Assembly (NCBI RefSeq): GCF_002443255.2 | Contig: NW_019211455.1 | Span: 56,114,671 to 56,178,670, forward strand | Direction of reading: 5' to 3' | Origin: Varroa destructor | Lineage: Eukaryota > Arthropoda > Arachnida > Mesostigmata > Varroidae | DNA: 64,000 nt | Part shown: positions 34,628 to 47,644 of the stretch, one piece after another | Position numbering within the stretch: the first letter of the stretch is position 1 | How the letters are laid out: each line of letters begins with the position of its first letter | Translations under genes and position numbers: made by a program | Notes under the pieces: model-generated | What the model was told of the DNA's origin: nothing | Database searches by the model: none | What the model saw: only the letters and a program-made list of their open reading frames with translations

Positions 34628-35993
34628 CTATTTTATTTAGGGATTTACATATACCGTTCATTTATAACGGCCCTAACTGGCAGTAAAGGTCCGCCTTTCA
34701 ATGAGTTTGTTGCACTTTTCTAAAAAGAGCCAACTACATATCAACAAAAACAGTAGACAGACCTAATTTCGAAAAGTCGTAAGCAGCCATTGCGCTGGAA
34801 TACGCGAGAGGCCATTTGAAAAACATCCTCTCCACACGTTCAAAGACGTGGCACGGCGTGCGTCTAAAATTTAAGACTTCCATTCGACAGCCTAATTCAT
34901 TGCCAGTTTTTCTAATCTGTGGCTAATTTTTTCAAATCTAAGGCAGACCTAGAGATCTAAATTTAAAAAGTTTGAAATATCACAAAAATTGCTCAAAAGC
35001 CGTTTTTGATATAGTGATTAAAAGGAACTTCGTCTGAACAGAGAAGTCCGCAGTATTTTTTTTTACGAGTGAGGATCGATGAACAGGTCATGTGTGTCCG
35101 TTTGCAGGACGTACACAGTGAATCGGCTGTTTCAGCATACATATATGTGCTGGCAGTCCTAGCTATTCATGAGACGGACAAGTACAAGGTGATGCTTGAA
35201 GAAAGAGAGAGATATATTTTGCAGCGTATAATATAGGGGAATCAAACCTAACTCTGGATTCTAACAATTAGTATGGAATGATGCATTTCGAATTTTCCTC
35301 CACATAATACAGAAGCACATATATACTGGGGCTGTGAAAGCGTCGCGCGTTAACTGCTATCAGTGGCTATTACTGTCGAGCGACCTTGCCAGACAATCAG
35401 ATTTGATTGGATACCGAAAAAGTATGATCGAGCTGCCTCTTCAGGGCTGACTTATTTCGAGCCTTTACGGTTCTAGAAGCCTTACTTGGTAAGTAGGAAC
35501 CGTCCACTCCGGCTGATGTGGTAAAAAGGTGACAACAAGTACCAGTCAACTTAGATCAGGCAATCATCAGCAAAGCAGATAACTTCCTCTTTACTAAAGT
35601 TGAAATCATTCATAGAATATGTTTTGATAGACGGGCTAGTGGCATGCTATAGTAAGCAGATAGCTGTAGCATTGCATTGACGCCAATAACAAGACATTAT
35701 ATAATTGGAACCACAATTTTATGGAGACATATATAGACTTCAACTTTTATTTCAAGTTTGTAATCAGAGGGCTAGATGTCTCCGTATCTCGCCTGTAACT
35801 ATTACTGGCTATATCAATCAGTCAATTGGACTTTAAGTTTCCACGGGGTACGCAAGTAAAATGGTCTGGCGGATTTCCTATCAGACCGAAGCAGTGAAAA
35901 CGAACCTCTTCGAAGTGAAAACGGTTTAAGCAAGTAGTTGAATAACAATACAGTTACTTGAAACTATGTATGTATGTTCCAGATAAAACATAC

Positions 35994-36020
35994 CTATATA
36001 TATATATATATATATACGTA
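35994..36020 (+). repeat. (TA)n microsatellite
   Basis: This TA array of about 22 bp lies just downstream of the stop of the minus-strand frame at 36061-36333. Confidence 0.9.
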
Positions 36021-36060
36021 TATCTAAATCTACAGTTGCAAGCGCGTTGGCACGTTGGAA

Positions 36061-36333
36061 CTAAGCGAGTGTTCTCAATGTTACCGCTCCCTTTTCTAAT
36101 ACAACCTTGATTTTATGGACAGAATACAGTTCGTGCAAATTGTATTCTTTCGTTGTCAGATTGTTCACGCAGGCGTTCTTCACGATCGTGCGTGACGATA
36201 ACGTACCCATTGATGTTCGAATGATCTGACCACCATTCAATCTATACATGAATCCACGATGAAGAAGGTCAAAGGTACACTGAAGACCACACCGGACGCA
36301 CTCGAAATCTGTTGTGTAGCACTGTTTTCCCAG
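36061..36333 (-). CDS. Unidentified Cys-containing open frame, possible terminal exon
   Basis: The minus strand is open for 90 codons after a TGA at 36336-36334. It reads LGKQCYTTDFECVRCGLQCT, then FDLLHRGFMYRLNGGQIIRT, and ends VLEKGAVTLRTLA and TAG. Five Cys fall in the first 20 residues, in the pattern C-x6-C-x2-C-x3-C. This recalls a metal-binding finger (LIM-like, C-x2-C then RGFMYRLNG), but the remaining ligands do not match a LIM domain. An internal ATG at 36249 could start a 62-residue product that lacks the Cys cluster. No family is assigned. Confidence 0.28.
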   Translation of the reverse strand: MGKQCYTTDFECVRCGLQCTFDLLHRGFMYRLNGGQIIRTSMGTLSSRTIVKNACVNNLTTKEYNLHELYSVHKIKVVLEKGAVTLRTLA

Positions 36334-37299
36334 TCACTGAACCGGACAGAAAAGACCTGTAGAGACTATTCGCGTAAATATTATATTTGACATAAAAGAG
36401 AAGTTCATTCACCAGCCAACGGTCAACTTCTATCAGTACTCTGCCATCTGTTACTGTCTATTACGAGCATTCTCACTATGAACACCAGTTGACAACGAAG
36501 ACTTCGTGAGCAAATGGAATCTCCCTCTCCTTGTTTTTGTTTCCTTTCCTTTGCCTTTCATAGATTACCTCTAACGATTTAATTAACGAATCAAACAAGC
36601 AACACGGCCAGTTACACGATCATTTAGGCCTATCGGATACACTATTGTTCGTCGTTGAATTCAACTGGCTAGCTTTTGCCTGTATCTCTGAACGATTTAT
36701 TGCCCAGTCACATGGTATCTGCAGTGTCGTATGCCTGCGGCGGTGAAGGCGACCCCCGCGTCGAGCTTGTTCGTGGCAGAATACGTAGATGTGGTCGGCG
36801 CAACTTGCTTTTCTATGGTGATGGGCTATCAACTAACCTGTGTCAATATGTGACCGCTTTAGCAGTATTGCTACGATAATTGTGCTATTGAAATAAGGTT
36901 ATAGAGCAGTACCATCTTGGATTTAAGCTCGGTCTCGTCCTTTTTGTTGTCACGATATTCGTTGTTACTGGCCAGAAACAATACCTTGCCCGCTCCCATA
37001 GTCGGCAACCGATGAGTCGACGACACCAGTCTTGTTACTGTTCAATCGGTTAACGAAAAATTGTGCTGTCCTCTGCACCTTATTCCGTTGGGGTTCGACT
37101 AGCTACTTTAGCACTTTACCATTACCTAGTACACAAACATACGTGCTCTTTCATGCAAACAGAATGCAGAAACGAAGCGGTTCTGATAGCGACGTTGGCG
37201 ACAAAAGGCGCTTTCGTTGACAGGCGTCAGCACCTCGCTGCAGACTCGATCGCTATCCATGAACGAGCGAGTGAGCAGAGGAGAAGCGATAGGATGACA

Positions 37300-40200
37300 T
37301 ATTTTTACTGCAGCTAAATTGAACAGGTCACCAAGTAGCCGTCAATCGCGCAGTAATATCAGTAGTATTCTAGGCAATATTTGAGCGTGACCTGAGGACG
37401 GCATCGGCAAGCCGGTCAAGGACCGCATATATATAGGAGGCCCGGAGGGCGACGCCCGGAGACAAGCCATGCGAACTAATCTTGTACCATCTCTGTCGGG
37501 CATAATCTGAAGCGGCGAATGTCAGCGCGTAATTGGAGAAAGTGACAAAACAGCATCAGTTATGCTCGTGGCCGGGTACTGACCTCACAAGCTATAGGAA
37601 GTACAAGCGATTAGTGGCCAAGCGTGAGTACGGAGGTTATAATAACTTGAGAGTCCCTAGTAGATACGTTTGTACTTGTATGCCTACAACATGTGCTCAA
37701 TATGTGCTCGTGTTCTCGGCCGAGTTCATCAAAAGGATGCCATTGGCCTAGATGGATTGCGCTGTTCGTTGGACGATTGAAGTTTCTTTACGGATGATGA
37801 CTTGTTTCTAAAAGTGGCGGTGTACCAAAAGCCGTCGATGGTTGAAAGAGCCAAGCAAACGCTGCTAGTGAATAGAAACAAGCTGCCCCAATTTAAGCAA
37901 TCGAACTAAAGGAATATCGATCAGTAATGAAATTATGCTGTCCTTCAGTTTTGGTTGAAGTGGTTTCATTCATGTCTGTTCGTCTTTACGTTCTCGCAAC
38001 AATTTTACAGTCAATTAGACTGTAGCAAACAAATTAACGCGGTCTGTCGAACTTTTTTTGACGTTAGCATATTGCAAATGCGGGCTGGCAACACGGCCAT
38101 AGCTCCAGAATAACGTCAAGAAATCTTGAAAAATATCGTATGCAGTACGGATTCTAATCATATAGAAAATGGCCTAAATTGCTACCAGGTCTGCAAATGC
38201 TGCCAAGCAGGCCTACATACGCGGAGCTAGTTAAACAGCCATTTCAGGTCGTTGGTTGGCTTTTCGGATCGTCTACGCATCGTGCAGGGATGCAGCTGCA
38301 TTTCTCAACTGTCGAATGCCCAGTCTCAAACTTTCTAAGACTTCAGACTACCCCAGGCTTCACAGATGTTGGCTTTAATTTTTAGACATCTAAAATAGTC
38401 AAAAATATTCTCGTTACCGTAACAACGCCATTACTAGTACAAAAGTAGTATGGGTGTGTATAGAGGCAATGATGTACTGATTAGTTTATAAAGTAAACGT
38501 TATCTTATGCCCACCTTTGTTCATATATATATAGTTTTATTTCTACTCGCCGTAGCGGTGAGCAAATCGTTAGAGAACGCTTGGCCAATGGACTTAAATC
38601 ATTAGTTGACTTTCGGCAGTAATGCCAATTAGTACAGAGTGAGTTGTTCTTTTGTAAAGTTAAAAAAAAAAATAAAACTTTTACAGTTAGTAGAGTCTAC
38701 GTCTTCTTTTCGATAAAAGTAGAAGTTAGACTATGAAACAAAGAGCGTTCTCAGAAAGTAGCAAAAAAAAAAGTGCAATTAAATTCAGTTCAACTATTGC
38801 TACAACTATGTCTGTACACCTAGTTTTACTCCAGGATAGTTAAGCATTTTTACCTCTATATTACGGTGCTTGTGCTAGATATTTAATCATACAATTGCTT
38901 TGGTAGGTTTAGTTGACGTTTTAGAGGTTTACGCAGTTTTTTTGCCTATGGCACTTTATCATGTCAGTATTATGATTATTTTTTATTAGTTGCCTCGTTA
39001 CGTGGATTCAGTCAGTGACTGGCTAACTGTGCGCTACAATCGTCTATTCCGCGCAAAAATTAAACATTTCGTGTCGGATTCAAATAATAACAAAAACAGT
39101 AATAAGATGATGCTGGAGCTACTGTAAACATTACCATCGGCGGATACTATTCATTGATTTGCGCGATCAGTGACTGTTACACCCGGGTTATACCAGTGGC
39201 AGGCGAGGTTTCTCGTGGCGCGTAAAAGATTGGGGGGCAAGCTACGGTACAGAGGGAAAAGATAAGAAAGGAGATAAGTTTTGAACACAAACCGTTTGGC
39301 AAAAAAAAATCCCTCTGAATCTGCTGAGTTCACCGATCAGCTTCAGTTCCGTGTCAAAATCTCACAACGTCTCCTCACGTTGGGTCTATGTATTGGGTAC
39401 ACACGTTTTTTTTTTTACATTTTCCCTAAATCGTATTACCGTTTATATGACGATCAGGGAGTTGGGTGATTTTGGGTTCTAAATTGAGCACATAATTTGA
39501 TTTTACCATTACCTTGCTAACAACATTATGGAGATTAGACAGTAGTATTTTTTCTTTGAGCCATAATGATAATTATTTCAGGTTATTAATCTTAAGAAAT
39601 ACACGCAATCGTTTGCTTTACTTCAGTACAATTGACCCTCTTTTTTCCTACTTAATTAATACGACAGACCGTCATTACATGGACACTGCTGAAGGAGAAT
39701 ATGGATGATCGGTGTACAGAAAGTGGTGCTCTAAACACCAAAATAACATTGTGTGTACCAGTAAACGAATTACGATGAGGTTCTGATTGAGTCAGCAAAG
39801 CGGTAAAGTTTTATTACAGCGTCGTATAGGCAGAAGGGGAGGTTATATAGGTCTGGTTTCACAAAAGTACGCGTGCGTCGTGGGCGTATCACACGAGAAA
39901 CAGGGAAGCCTTTGAAGTCGCACAGATGGGACAAATGCATTAGTAAATTAGGTCCCGTACGATACCGGAAAGTGTGATAAGGCTTCGGAGAGGCCTTTGT
40001 CACATGCGCAAGACGTAAAGGTCGTCAATAGATGAAGCCTTGCTTGCTTGCTAACACTACCGTCCTTAATGGTAAAGCTTTTTTTTTTTTTTTTTATCTG
40101 AGAAACCTGCCTGACAAGAAGCTACAATGCTACCCCGGAGCAAATTACTTAGAAGGGTGTAGGATTCAAAATAGAATTTCTTGGTCTAATCATTCGGCAA

Positions 40201-40480
40201 CTGCCTTCGTTTAACGTTGCTTGTGACTCACAAAACAGTACACTGAATAGCTTGTAGTATGGGTCGTGTCTGACTGCCTAACGTGTGCAGGCGTCTACAT
40301 ACGTATGAAATAAATCAGAGATTCAAGTTTGCCATTAGTTGAGATAAATCATTTTTTTTCGAGAAAAGTTAATCAAAAGCCTTAATTACCAAAACAGACT
40401 AGTTAGATAACAGCTATGAAGTGTCTTCATCAATCGTTCAATTCTTACAGTTGGTTCCGCTAGATTCCCTAATTGGTCGG
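37300..40480. other. No gene recognised
   Basis: This is mixed sequence with short frames only, for example 38209-38385 (MLPSRPTYAELVKQPFQVVG...), which I cannot support as a gene. A T17 run lies at 40079-40095. No repeats longer than microsatellites are seen. Confidence 0.4.
40079..40095 (+). repeat. Poly(T) run of about 17
   Basis: This is a homopolymer with no retroposon body recognised next to it. Confidence 0.9.
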
Positions 40481-40489
40481 TGTTAGCGC

Positions 40490-40670
40490 CACGTACGACC
40501 GGGGCCTAACTGAATTCCTCCAAAAATCCGTGAAAAGTAACTTCACATATAAATGGCTTGAGTTCTACGGCGATTCAAAGCACCCGACACAATTACGGAC
40601 CCAGGCAACCATTGAGTACCTAATATTCTTAATTGCCATGTTTACGAGTAACCGGTTGATGGCCGATTAA
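40490..40670 (+). CDS. Weak candidate terminal exon, unidentified
   Basis: A branch-point-like ccctaat and acceptor ggtgttag are followed by about 60 open codons reading TYDRGLTEFLQKSVKSNFTY, then KWLEFYGDSKHPTQLRTQAT and IEYLIFLIAMF, ending NRLMAD and TAA. The composition is protein-like with a short hydrophobic stretch near the end. No family is recognised. Confidence 0.2.
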
Positions 40671-41206
40671 TAGCTTCAAATATGTCTTTATTCCCTGGTG
40701 CGTGCTTAAACATTTGCGAGCTTTGTTTAAGCTGTTTTCACTGTGTTCCCATGCAGCAAGAACGATTTATCTCTTCGAAAATTACTGATGGAACTGTGCC
40801 CGGACTCTAAAATAGTCTATAAACTCTTCCTTGTGAACAGACTGGATAGCTAGCTCGTTTCGACCCGTACTGAGATTGTTATACAATGCATTCTCTCTTA
40901 CTAAGTACACAGTGCAAGGGGAAACATTATGTAATACGCGAAAGGTTTACGGGCAGTAGCTATCAAGTGGGGTGGTCCTACGGCGTTTTATCGAGCTGAT
41001 TTCATTTAACTCAACTCTGAAAAAACGGAGGCTCTGAGTAAGAGTATATTCCATTGTACTAAACAAAATAAAGAGAAGTCCCTAACAACGACGTTCATTA
41101 TGTATTTTCAAATTAAATTGATTACTCATTGTTTCTACCAGCATAAACCTAATAAAAGAATTAGACGAAGCGCGTGCACTGTCGATACTTAAGCAAGGTT
41201 CGTCTA

Positions 41207-41230
41207 TTTTTTTTCGTTTTTTTTTTTTTT
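41207..41230 (+). repeat. T-rich homopolymer (T8-CG-T14)
   Basis: Two poly(T) tracts are separated by CG, 38 nt upstream of the frame at 41269. It could act as a polypyrimidine tract but has no adjacent AG. Confidence 0.85.
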
Positions 41231-41268
41231 ATCAACAAGCGTTCGCTCTATAAGTTTTCGCCATTTTT

Positions 41269-41526
41269 ATGATTGTTATCGCTTATCTCGAGCGTTCGAG
41301 TTACGTACTATCCAGCGGTTCAGGTTGTCAATTGAGTAGCAGTGAAAACAGTATAGCATTGAAATATCTGAGTGGAATATCATGTCTCAGAAGATGGCTT
41401 CGTTCTATAGATTTAATTCGATCACTTGTTAATTTCAAATATAATAAATTTATTTGGAACGCAATTAAGGCCCAGCTGATGCAGGACGATGCCGTACACA
41501 CGTCGTGTTCCGATCAAATAGACTGA
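41269..41526 (+). CDS. Unidentified ATG open frame, 85 codons
   Basis: The frame starts MIVIAYLERSSYVLSSGSGC and continues WLRSIDLIRSLVNFKYNKFI, ending CSDQID and TGA. It is Ser-rich then basic. No family, signal peptide or splice evidence is visible. It is as likely chance as real. Confidence 0.15.
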   Translation: MIVIAYLERSSYVLSSGSGCQLSSSENSIALKYLSGISCLRRWLRSIDLIRSLVNFKYNKFIWNAIKAQLMQDDAVHTSCSDQID

Positions 41527-41751
41527 GAGCACCTATATTTCGTATGTGGGTATCCTGTCGTCGAACATGGTTCCGGCAAAGCGCTCTGCTGATGCACATA
41601 TCGTTCAGAACCGAAAACTCGTAAGCCTCAAAAGAGGAAAGCGAGAATCTTAATTTAAAATTTCTAATTTTGCCTCAATCGTAACGGTATCGGGTATTCT
41701 CTTTCGGCTGGCTATTTTTCGTCGTTCGTCGAAATCGGCCAACTTCGTTGA

Positions 41752-41967
41752 ATGGTATTCATAAGGTCTGCACGGAGTCAATCGGTTCCGCAGGTCCAGC
41801 GTAGAGAGATGCCACGTCCTTTCACCCCACTGCGTATGGATGTGGCCTTAAGTACATTTAACGGTCATGGGATCAGGCGCAAAAACTCGATTCAGTTTTT
41901 CGAAAACGAGTTGATTCACAAACTTGTCAACCAGGGGAAGCCAGAAGTGAAAGGAACATTTGAGTAA
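41752..41967 (+). CDS. Unidentified ATG open frame, 71 codons
   Basis: The frame starts MVFIRSARSQSVPQVQRREM and continues TPLRMDVALSTFNGHGIRRK, ending KPEVKGTFE and TAA. It is basic, with a weak start context (T at -3). It lies 225 bp after the frame at 41269-41526 in another phase. No family is recognised. Confidence 0.18.
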   Translation: MVFIRSARSQSVPQVQRREMPRPFTPLRMDVALSTFNGHGIRRKNSIQFFENELIHKLVNQGKPEVKGTFE

Positions 41968-42608
41968 CCTTCACCGCCACCGGAACACCGTCCTTGTCGT
42001 ATAGAACATAATTAAACCGAACCAATTAAACTAGCAGATCGATGTATACTGGAACTATTTACACTCCACTGGTAGCACGATGATCGACTATGCCGTACAG
42101 AATATCCGTCCTTCATCATTAGAGGAAATCTGGATCGTATTAGCAATAAGCACAGAAACAATTAGCTTGCGTTGAACGTCATCTTTTAAACAATAACAAC
42201 CAGTTACCACTGTTTGTTATGGATTAACATTCTGTAGTTATCAAACGAAAATGTCTCTTGACCGACCTTTATAACGCTACCCATCTCGCTTGTCGGCCCT
42301 TCTACTAATATTCAGCTCAACATATCAGAATGGCTCATGAAATGATCGGGTCTGCTCATGCGCTGGGAGAAAATTATTTGCTCAGTGTAAGGACACAGAC
42401 TGATAGCTGCCTAGCCCCCTTACTTGTCTAATGAATTGAACCGGACACTTGGATGAGTGTAGTCTTGTGGACTAATTTAAGCGCGCTTTTTTTGATGGGT
42501 TGAACCATGAGCGATCCCACTGATTTTGGGTTGCTTTTAGTTTGACATCCGCGTCCGATCCTGCGGTAGTAACTCCGGCGGACAGAAGATTCATGCTATA
42601 AAAAAAAA

Positions 42609-42626
42609 ATTATATATATATATATG
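42609..42626 (+). repeat. Short (TA)n microsatellite
   Basis: This is a TA array of about nine units preceded by A9. Confidence 0.85.
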
Positions 42627-43832
42627 TAAAGCATATACATGTGGAAACGAGTATAGAAATGAGGGTTGAAAGCCTATTTATATGTAACTCTATTCTATGG
42701 AAGCCTATTCTATGTGGACCCTTTATCGGCCATGTTGTGGCGTTTAACTACTTAAACATTAGAACAATTTTTGGGGTGGCGCTGCATTCGTACTTAATAA
42801 CTTACTCGTAAGTAATATTTTTCTTTAAGGTCTAAAAGATTTTTTAATGACGATGTATCGTCTTGTTTTGTATCAACTATTGCAAATATTGTATCTTCGT
42901 GAAGTAAATAATCGTCGTAGACAGTTTTTTTATTGATATGAGAAAACCAATTAGTGAAATTTTCGAAAACTATCTTGCCAGATAATAATAATAATAACAG
43001 GGAGGAATAGTTATGGCCGATTGATCCATAGGACGAAGCATTGGACATCGAAGAGTCTCGCGTAGGGCTCCTTTCGAATAATTAGACATTGGCCTAAAGC
43101 AATGTAAGGTCTTCAGGACTACATAATTTGTTCTATTTGAGCTATACGTGAAACGACAAACCTTGCTTCCTTCCCAATCGAGCAAACAGATACCTAATGT
43201 AGACTAGCTGTTCATTTGAAAAGTACTGAGTTTCAACTTAATTGACACTTATCTTCATAGGATATCTTATCTTCTGCAGGCTTTTTCTTCTGTTGATGAT
43301 ATATTCTAAGCAGGTGTTCATTTGTAATTGAATCGTTGATGTTATGCTTTAAGATTATTTCATGTTATAGCCAAAAGCTGACTTTTTGCGGTCATGGTTT
43401 CAAATGATGCTTGCATATGGATATATGTTCTGAGTTTTACGTTCGCTACTGCCATTAAGCATTGCTTCAGATGGATAGAAGTAGGCACAGAACGACAGTG
43501 TCTACGTTTGGGTCGAAATTTAGACTACGTCTCGTTACGTTTAGTAGAATAGCGAGTCATTACGAAGACGATATTAGCGTATGTCGTTAGTTCTGCGGCC
43601 TATATTTGTTTTATTGCATTGAATTTTTATAGTTCAGTGAACAATTTGATAGCCGACGTAATCGGAAACGTTTTTACGTAAGTGTCTCTGTAATGGTAAC
43701 ACATACAGATATTTCTATATGAGACGCAAAGGATTTTTAACGGAAGCCAATCAGTTTTATTTTTTATATATTGTTAAATGTTACGAATAAAGCTATTTGA
43801 TCTTTATATTATGTACATTTAGAGAATTGCAG

Positions 43833-43892
<60 letters not shown>
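43833..43892 (+). repeat. (TA)30 microsatellite
   Basis: This is a pure TA array of about 60 bp, the longest uninterrupted one in the window. Confidence 0.95.
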
Positions 43893-43896
<4 letters not shown>

Positions 43897-44112
43897 ACCT
43901 AGATAACAACATGATTTTATGGAAGAATTTTACTTTTGTGCATCAACGTTAATAATGTTATGTAATATTAACATAAAAAATAAACAGTGATAGTGGATTA
44001 CGGCGTTGTTCAGTTGAGTCGTTTGCACTAAATCATTTCGTTCCTTTTCAAAATCTCTAGGTATGCTTCAAGATAATTTTAGCATACCTCTTTGAGGGCT
44101 CGAAAATGACCT

Positions 44113-44135
44113 AGAAGAAGAAGAAGAAGAAGAAA
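44113..44135 (+). repeat. (GAA)n microsatellite
   Basis: About seven AGA/GAA units form a purine-only tract. Confidence 0.92.
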
Positions 44136-47100
44136 TGCACAAATAAAAAATCCACCGCGGTTTCTACGCTTGCTATGATCTATTCAAAATAACATACTGC
44201 CATAGTTTATATGTGCATAAATGTCAGGCCAAGCTAGGCCAATTCTAGTATAAATTTTGCTGAGTTTGTCTAGGCCAGGGACAGCAGTATTGAATTTTTC
44301 TATTAGCCGTACTAAAAATAGCACTTCCCAATGGCTGATATATTCTTCCTTGCGACACAAAGAGCCAATGAGTAAGTAGAGGGCTTCCGCTCAGATCCCA
44401 GAAAGCGCACGGTCACCATCGACCTCTCATCGTTGGCTCTCGTGTCCAATGAACGCGAGCGTCAGAAGAACTGGCTTCACTTCCCTCAACGGCGTCGCCG
44501 TCGGAGCAAGCTGGCGCCGTACGCAGTACGTGGATTGATGGAAAATTGTACTTTTTGAAACTGCGGTTCATCGTAAGCGAATTGAAATGTCTATAATAAC
44601 AAATATTGTTTACTCACCATATGATGAGCACCCCATAATCAATTGATATGCCACAGGCATGACACAAGTTTTTTCAGTGTTAATAACTTCCGAAAAATCA
44701 ATGGACGTTGTTACATGCTGAGTGATGGATCTATTCTGAAATTGTGCACATGTATGCATACTTACACACGCTGTTTATTGAAATCTGTCTTAGACTACAC
44801 AATTTTCAATGTTTTTCATTAGTTAGTGTGCGTGTAAGTTAGTTTCGAAGTTATAGTTGCTACAATTGTTTTGACTGGTAATAGAAAAATGTAAAGTTTC
44901 TTACAAAGCGCGATCCGGCTTTTTTGCGATGCTCCTTCCCTATCGTTCCATATTGTCCTCTTTCCCACTGCTTCATTGAAAATTCGCGCATATGGCAGTC
45001 CCGTTTTTGTACGGTTTCTTGAGTCGGTCGCTGTGCACATGCTCAGCAATGCGTTGACACGTTAACTCCATGAACGTGGGCTAATTTGCCCCACTTATAA
45101 ACAATCAAATTTCGTTAGGTACGAGCAAGCAATTTGGCGGGTCTCATCAGAGTTCAACGCCAAAGGTCTGACGCCAAATGTCAGTCCATAGCTTTTTTTG
45201 CCCAATAACAGCAGCAATAGTAACAGTAAGAACCGAATCAAGCACATGGCAGAAGCGTCTCCAACAAAATGAGGATGGTGAAATCAATATCGGATGTGTC
45301 AAATTCGTACGGAACAGATTTAGTATCTCTGTCATTTGGAGGATTGCTCGAGTGCCTCTCTAAGAAGTTGATTATATAAGGTTGTGTTATATATTGTCGT
45401 GTGCCACTTGTCAAACGCGATCCTATCGTGGGAATGATTCATTCTGCGCCACTTTTGTATTATCCTAGGACCCCTTATTAGTTTGTGCGTATTTTTCAAT
45501 TATGGATAAGTAGCAATTCAAGATGGCGTTTAATTTCGACAAAGATAGCGTTTAGGTAGATGTTAGGTAGATTACGGATAGTTTGAACCAAGTCATCGCT
45601 ACGCACCTCGCCACCAACCATATGAAAGGCTTTCGAATACACGAAATCTGTAGCTCCTCTATTGGGATGAGGTGTGTTCTTCATACCGTTATAAGATTAG
45701 TCAATTTTAATATTTAGTATGACTTGTGGTACGAGACAAAGTGGGTGTCAGTAGATAATTCTGGCAGTACTGGTTTAATTTTTTTGTAATCTTATTTTGC
45801 CGCATAGCTTGTTGACAGCAGTGGCTCCAACAAAGCGAAAGCTCAATAGGCATAGTCAGTTACCAACTAAGTACTTTTCTGCCACAACATGGAAATCGCG
45901 TCACTAGGCGACACCATGTCAGTGTACGGCCTGGGACAAGGATGTATACCTTCCAAGAACGCTATCTTCTTCGAGTGTATTTTAAAGTATTATTTCTGAC
46001 ATCGATAAGTCTGTTGTGCTTCTATTGACGCTCGGCAGTTACCGACCGCTGCAATTCGTTAATCACAACAAGTAAATCCTCAATTGACTTCAATGCCAAC
46101 ACTAAGCAACTAGACAAATACGTTTTTTATTCAACGGAACCTATTAGTAATCGTTTGTGCAATGTTCATGTTTGAACGACTATATTGACAAATTTTCGTA
46201 TTGTAACAGCAATACTTTGCATAAGGTTCTGAACCTATATTAACCATCTCTGAGCAGACAATGTTGTTTGGCTTTTGGTCTTCTTCGTCGATCTTCACTA
46301 CTCAATTTCCGATTCATTCTTTCCTTCGTCGACTCATCACTTTTTTGTCATTTTCATTACCTGATTTTTGGATTCGAAATCGCCTTCACTGGAGGAGACA
46401 TTACCGCGACTGGGAATGCACAAAGGAATATACAGGTGTTTTTCTTCATGAAGTAATCGCAGGGGCAAGTCACCACGCGTGTCGGGATCAGTCGCAGCAG
46501 GTCGAGATGGACGTGTACGGCTACAAGAAGAGGAGGAGAAGGCTTCAAACTAGATAGCGTCTAGCGTGTTCTGATAGTTCTTGGTAGGAACCGAGCCGTC
46601 TCCGTCCATCTCTTATGCTACCAAAAGGGGGCGACAGCTACAACGATAAGCAAAACTCGAAAAAAATGATTTCCTTCTCAAAAAACGTCTATCCTTGCTT
46701 CTCTTTTCGAGCGATCTATCGGTAGCTTCAATCCACTACGATGCCCCGAGTCCGCCAGCGGACGTCCGTATTTTGTGGAAGCGAGTAATAGGGCAACCGA
46801 AGGGCTGAGGGAAATTCTAAAGCTATATGGGTCGGGAGGTTCTACTGACGTAGCTCCGCTTCCGTTTTCTAGTTCATTAGCCCTGTCCAAAGCTCTTTTT
46901 CCCTTTTTATGTCATTCCCCCTCGCTCTGTTTTCTTTCTGTTGCTGTCTAATACAAGCCGGTAGTAACATACGTGGTTCTATCGCTTTCATTGTTATCTA
47001 GATGTCTGTGGGTTGTTCTACGTCTTTTACTGCGTGCTTGCCTATCTGTGCCTATCCGTGAGGCATACATACCCCACTCAGTGAATTGCATAAAAACGTT

Positions 47101-47191
47101 TCCGTCGTCCCGCCTATCCTCGCCTAACTGCTTCTCCCATATCTTTTCGTCTACAGTTTCTACCTCCATTTTTCCTTTTTTGGTTGTTGCG

Positions 47192-47644
47192 TCACCATTT
47201 CATAGATTTTGCTGCAGACCAGCTATTCGCTGCAATGCGGTTAGCTGGTGCCGAATGGGTTTTAGACGATGATGTGAGAGAAATCGCGTTGTAACGTGGC
47301 TGTTGAACGACAGCGAAGAAAGCTTGCAGCTGGCACTGCTGTCTCAGACGTTCAGTTATTGACAAACCTAACATTCTGACCTTGTTGTGTTGTATCCACT
47401 TGGAAAGCGGGGATTCGAAGGGGGAAAAGGAAAAGAGATCCAGGCTTTTACTAAACGGACGGACCTTCAAATCTACCTTGACCAATGGCCTGTTTAATCC
47501 CATGGGTCTCATGTAGCCAGACTTTCGGCTATTCAGCAGAGCCAACAATAAAAACTCTGAAGAAAATTCGAAAAAGTAGCAAAAACTGACCAAATCATTA
47601 GTACTAAGGTAGGGCTCTCCGCCACTCAACGCGTACCTCGTCAT
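47192..47644 (-). CDS. Longest open frame in the window (150 codons), unidentified
   Basis: This minus-strand frame lacks an ATG at its 5' end; internal Met codons follow (MRPMGLNRPLVKVDLKVRPF). Composition is mixed, without domain, signal or membrane segment. Chance predicts a few frames of this size in 64 kb, and no splice sites stand out. I list it because of its length only. Confidence 0.15.
   Translation of the reverse strand: MTRYALSGGEPYLSTNDLVSFCYFFEFSSEFLLLALLNSRKSGYMRPMGLNRPLVKVDLKVRPFSKSLDLFSFSPFESPLSKWIQHNKVRMLGLSITERLRQQCQLQAFFAVVQQPRYNAISLTSSSKTHSAPANRIAANSWSAAKSMKW

Noticed and set aside
36001..36020. TA array near 36.0 kb as a TATA promoter for a downstream plus-strand gene
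   Set aside because: It is a microsatellite, and no plus-strand coding start follows at a suitable distance.
37430..37470. Repeated gcccggag with hairpin potential
   Set aside because: Only two 8-bp units, too short to distinguish from chance in a GC-richer patch.
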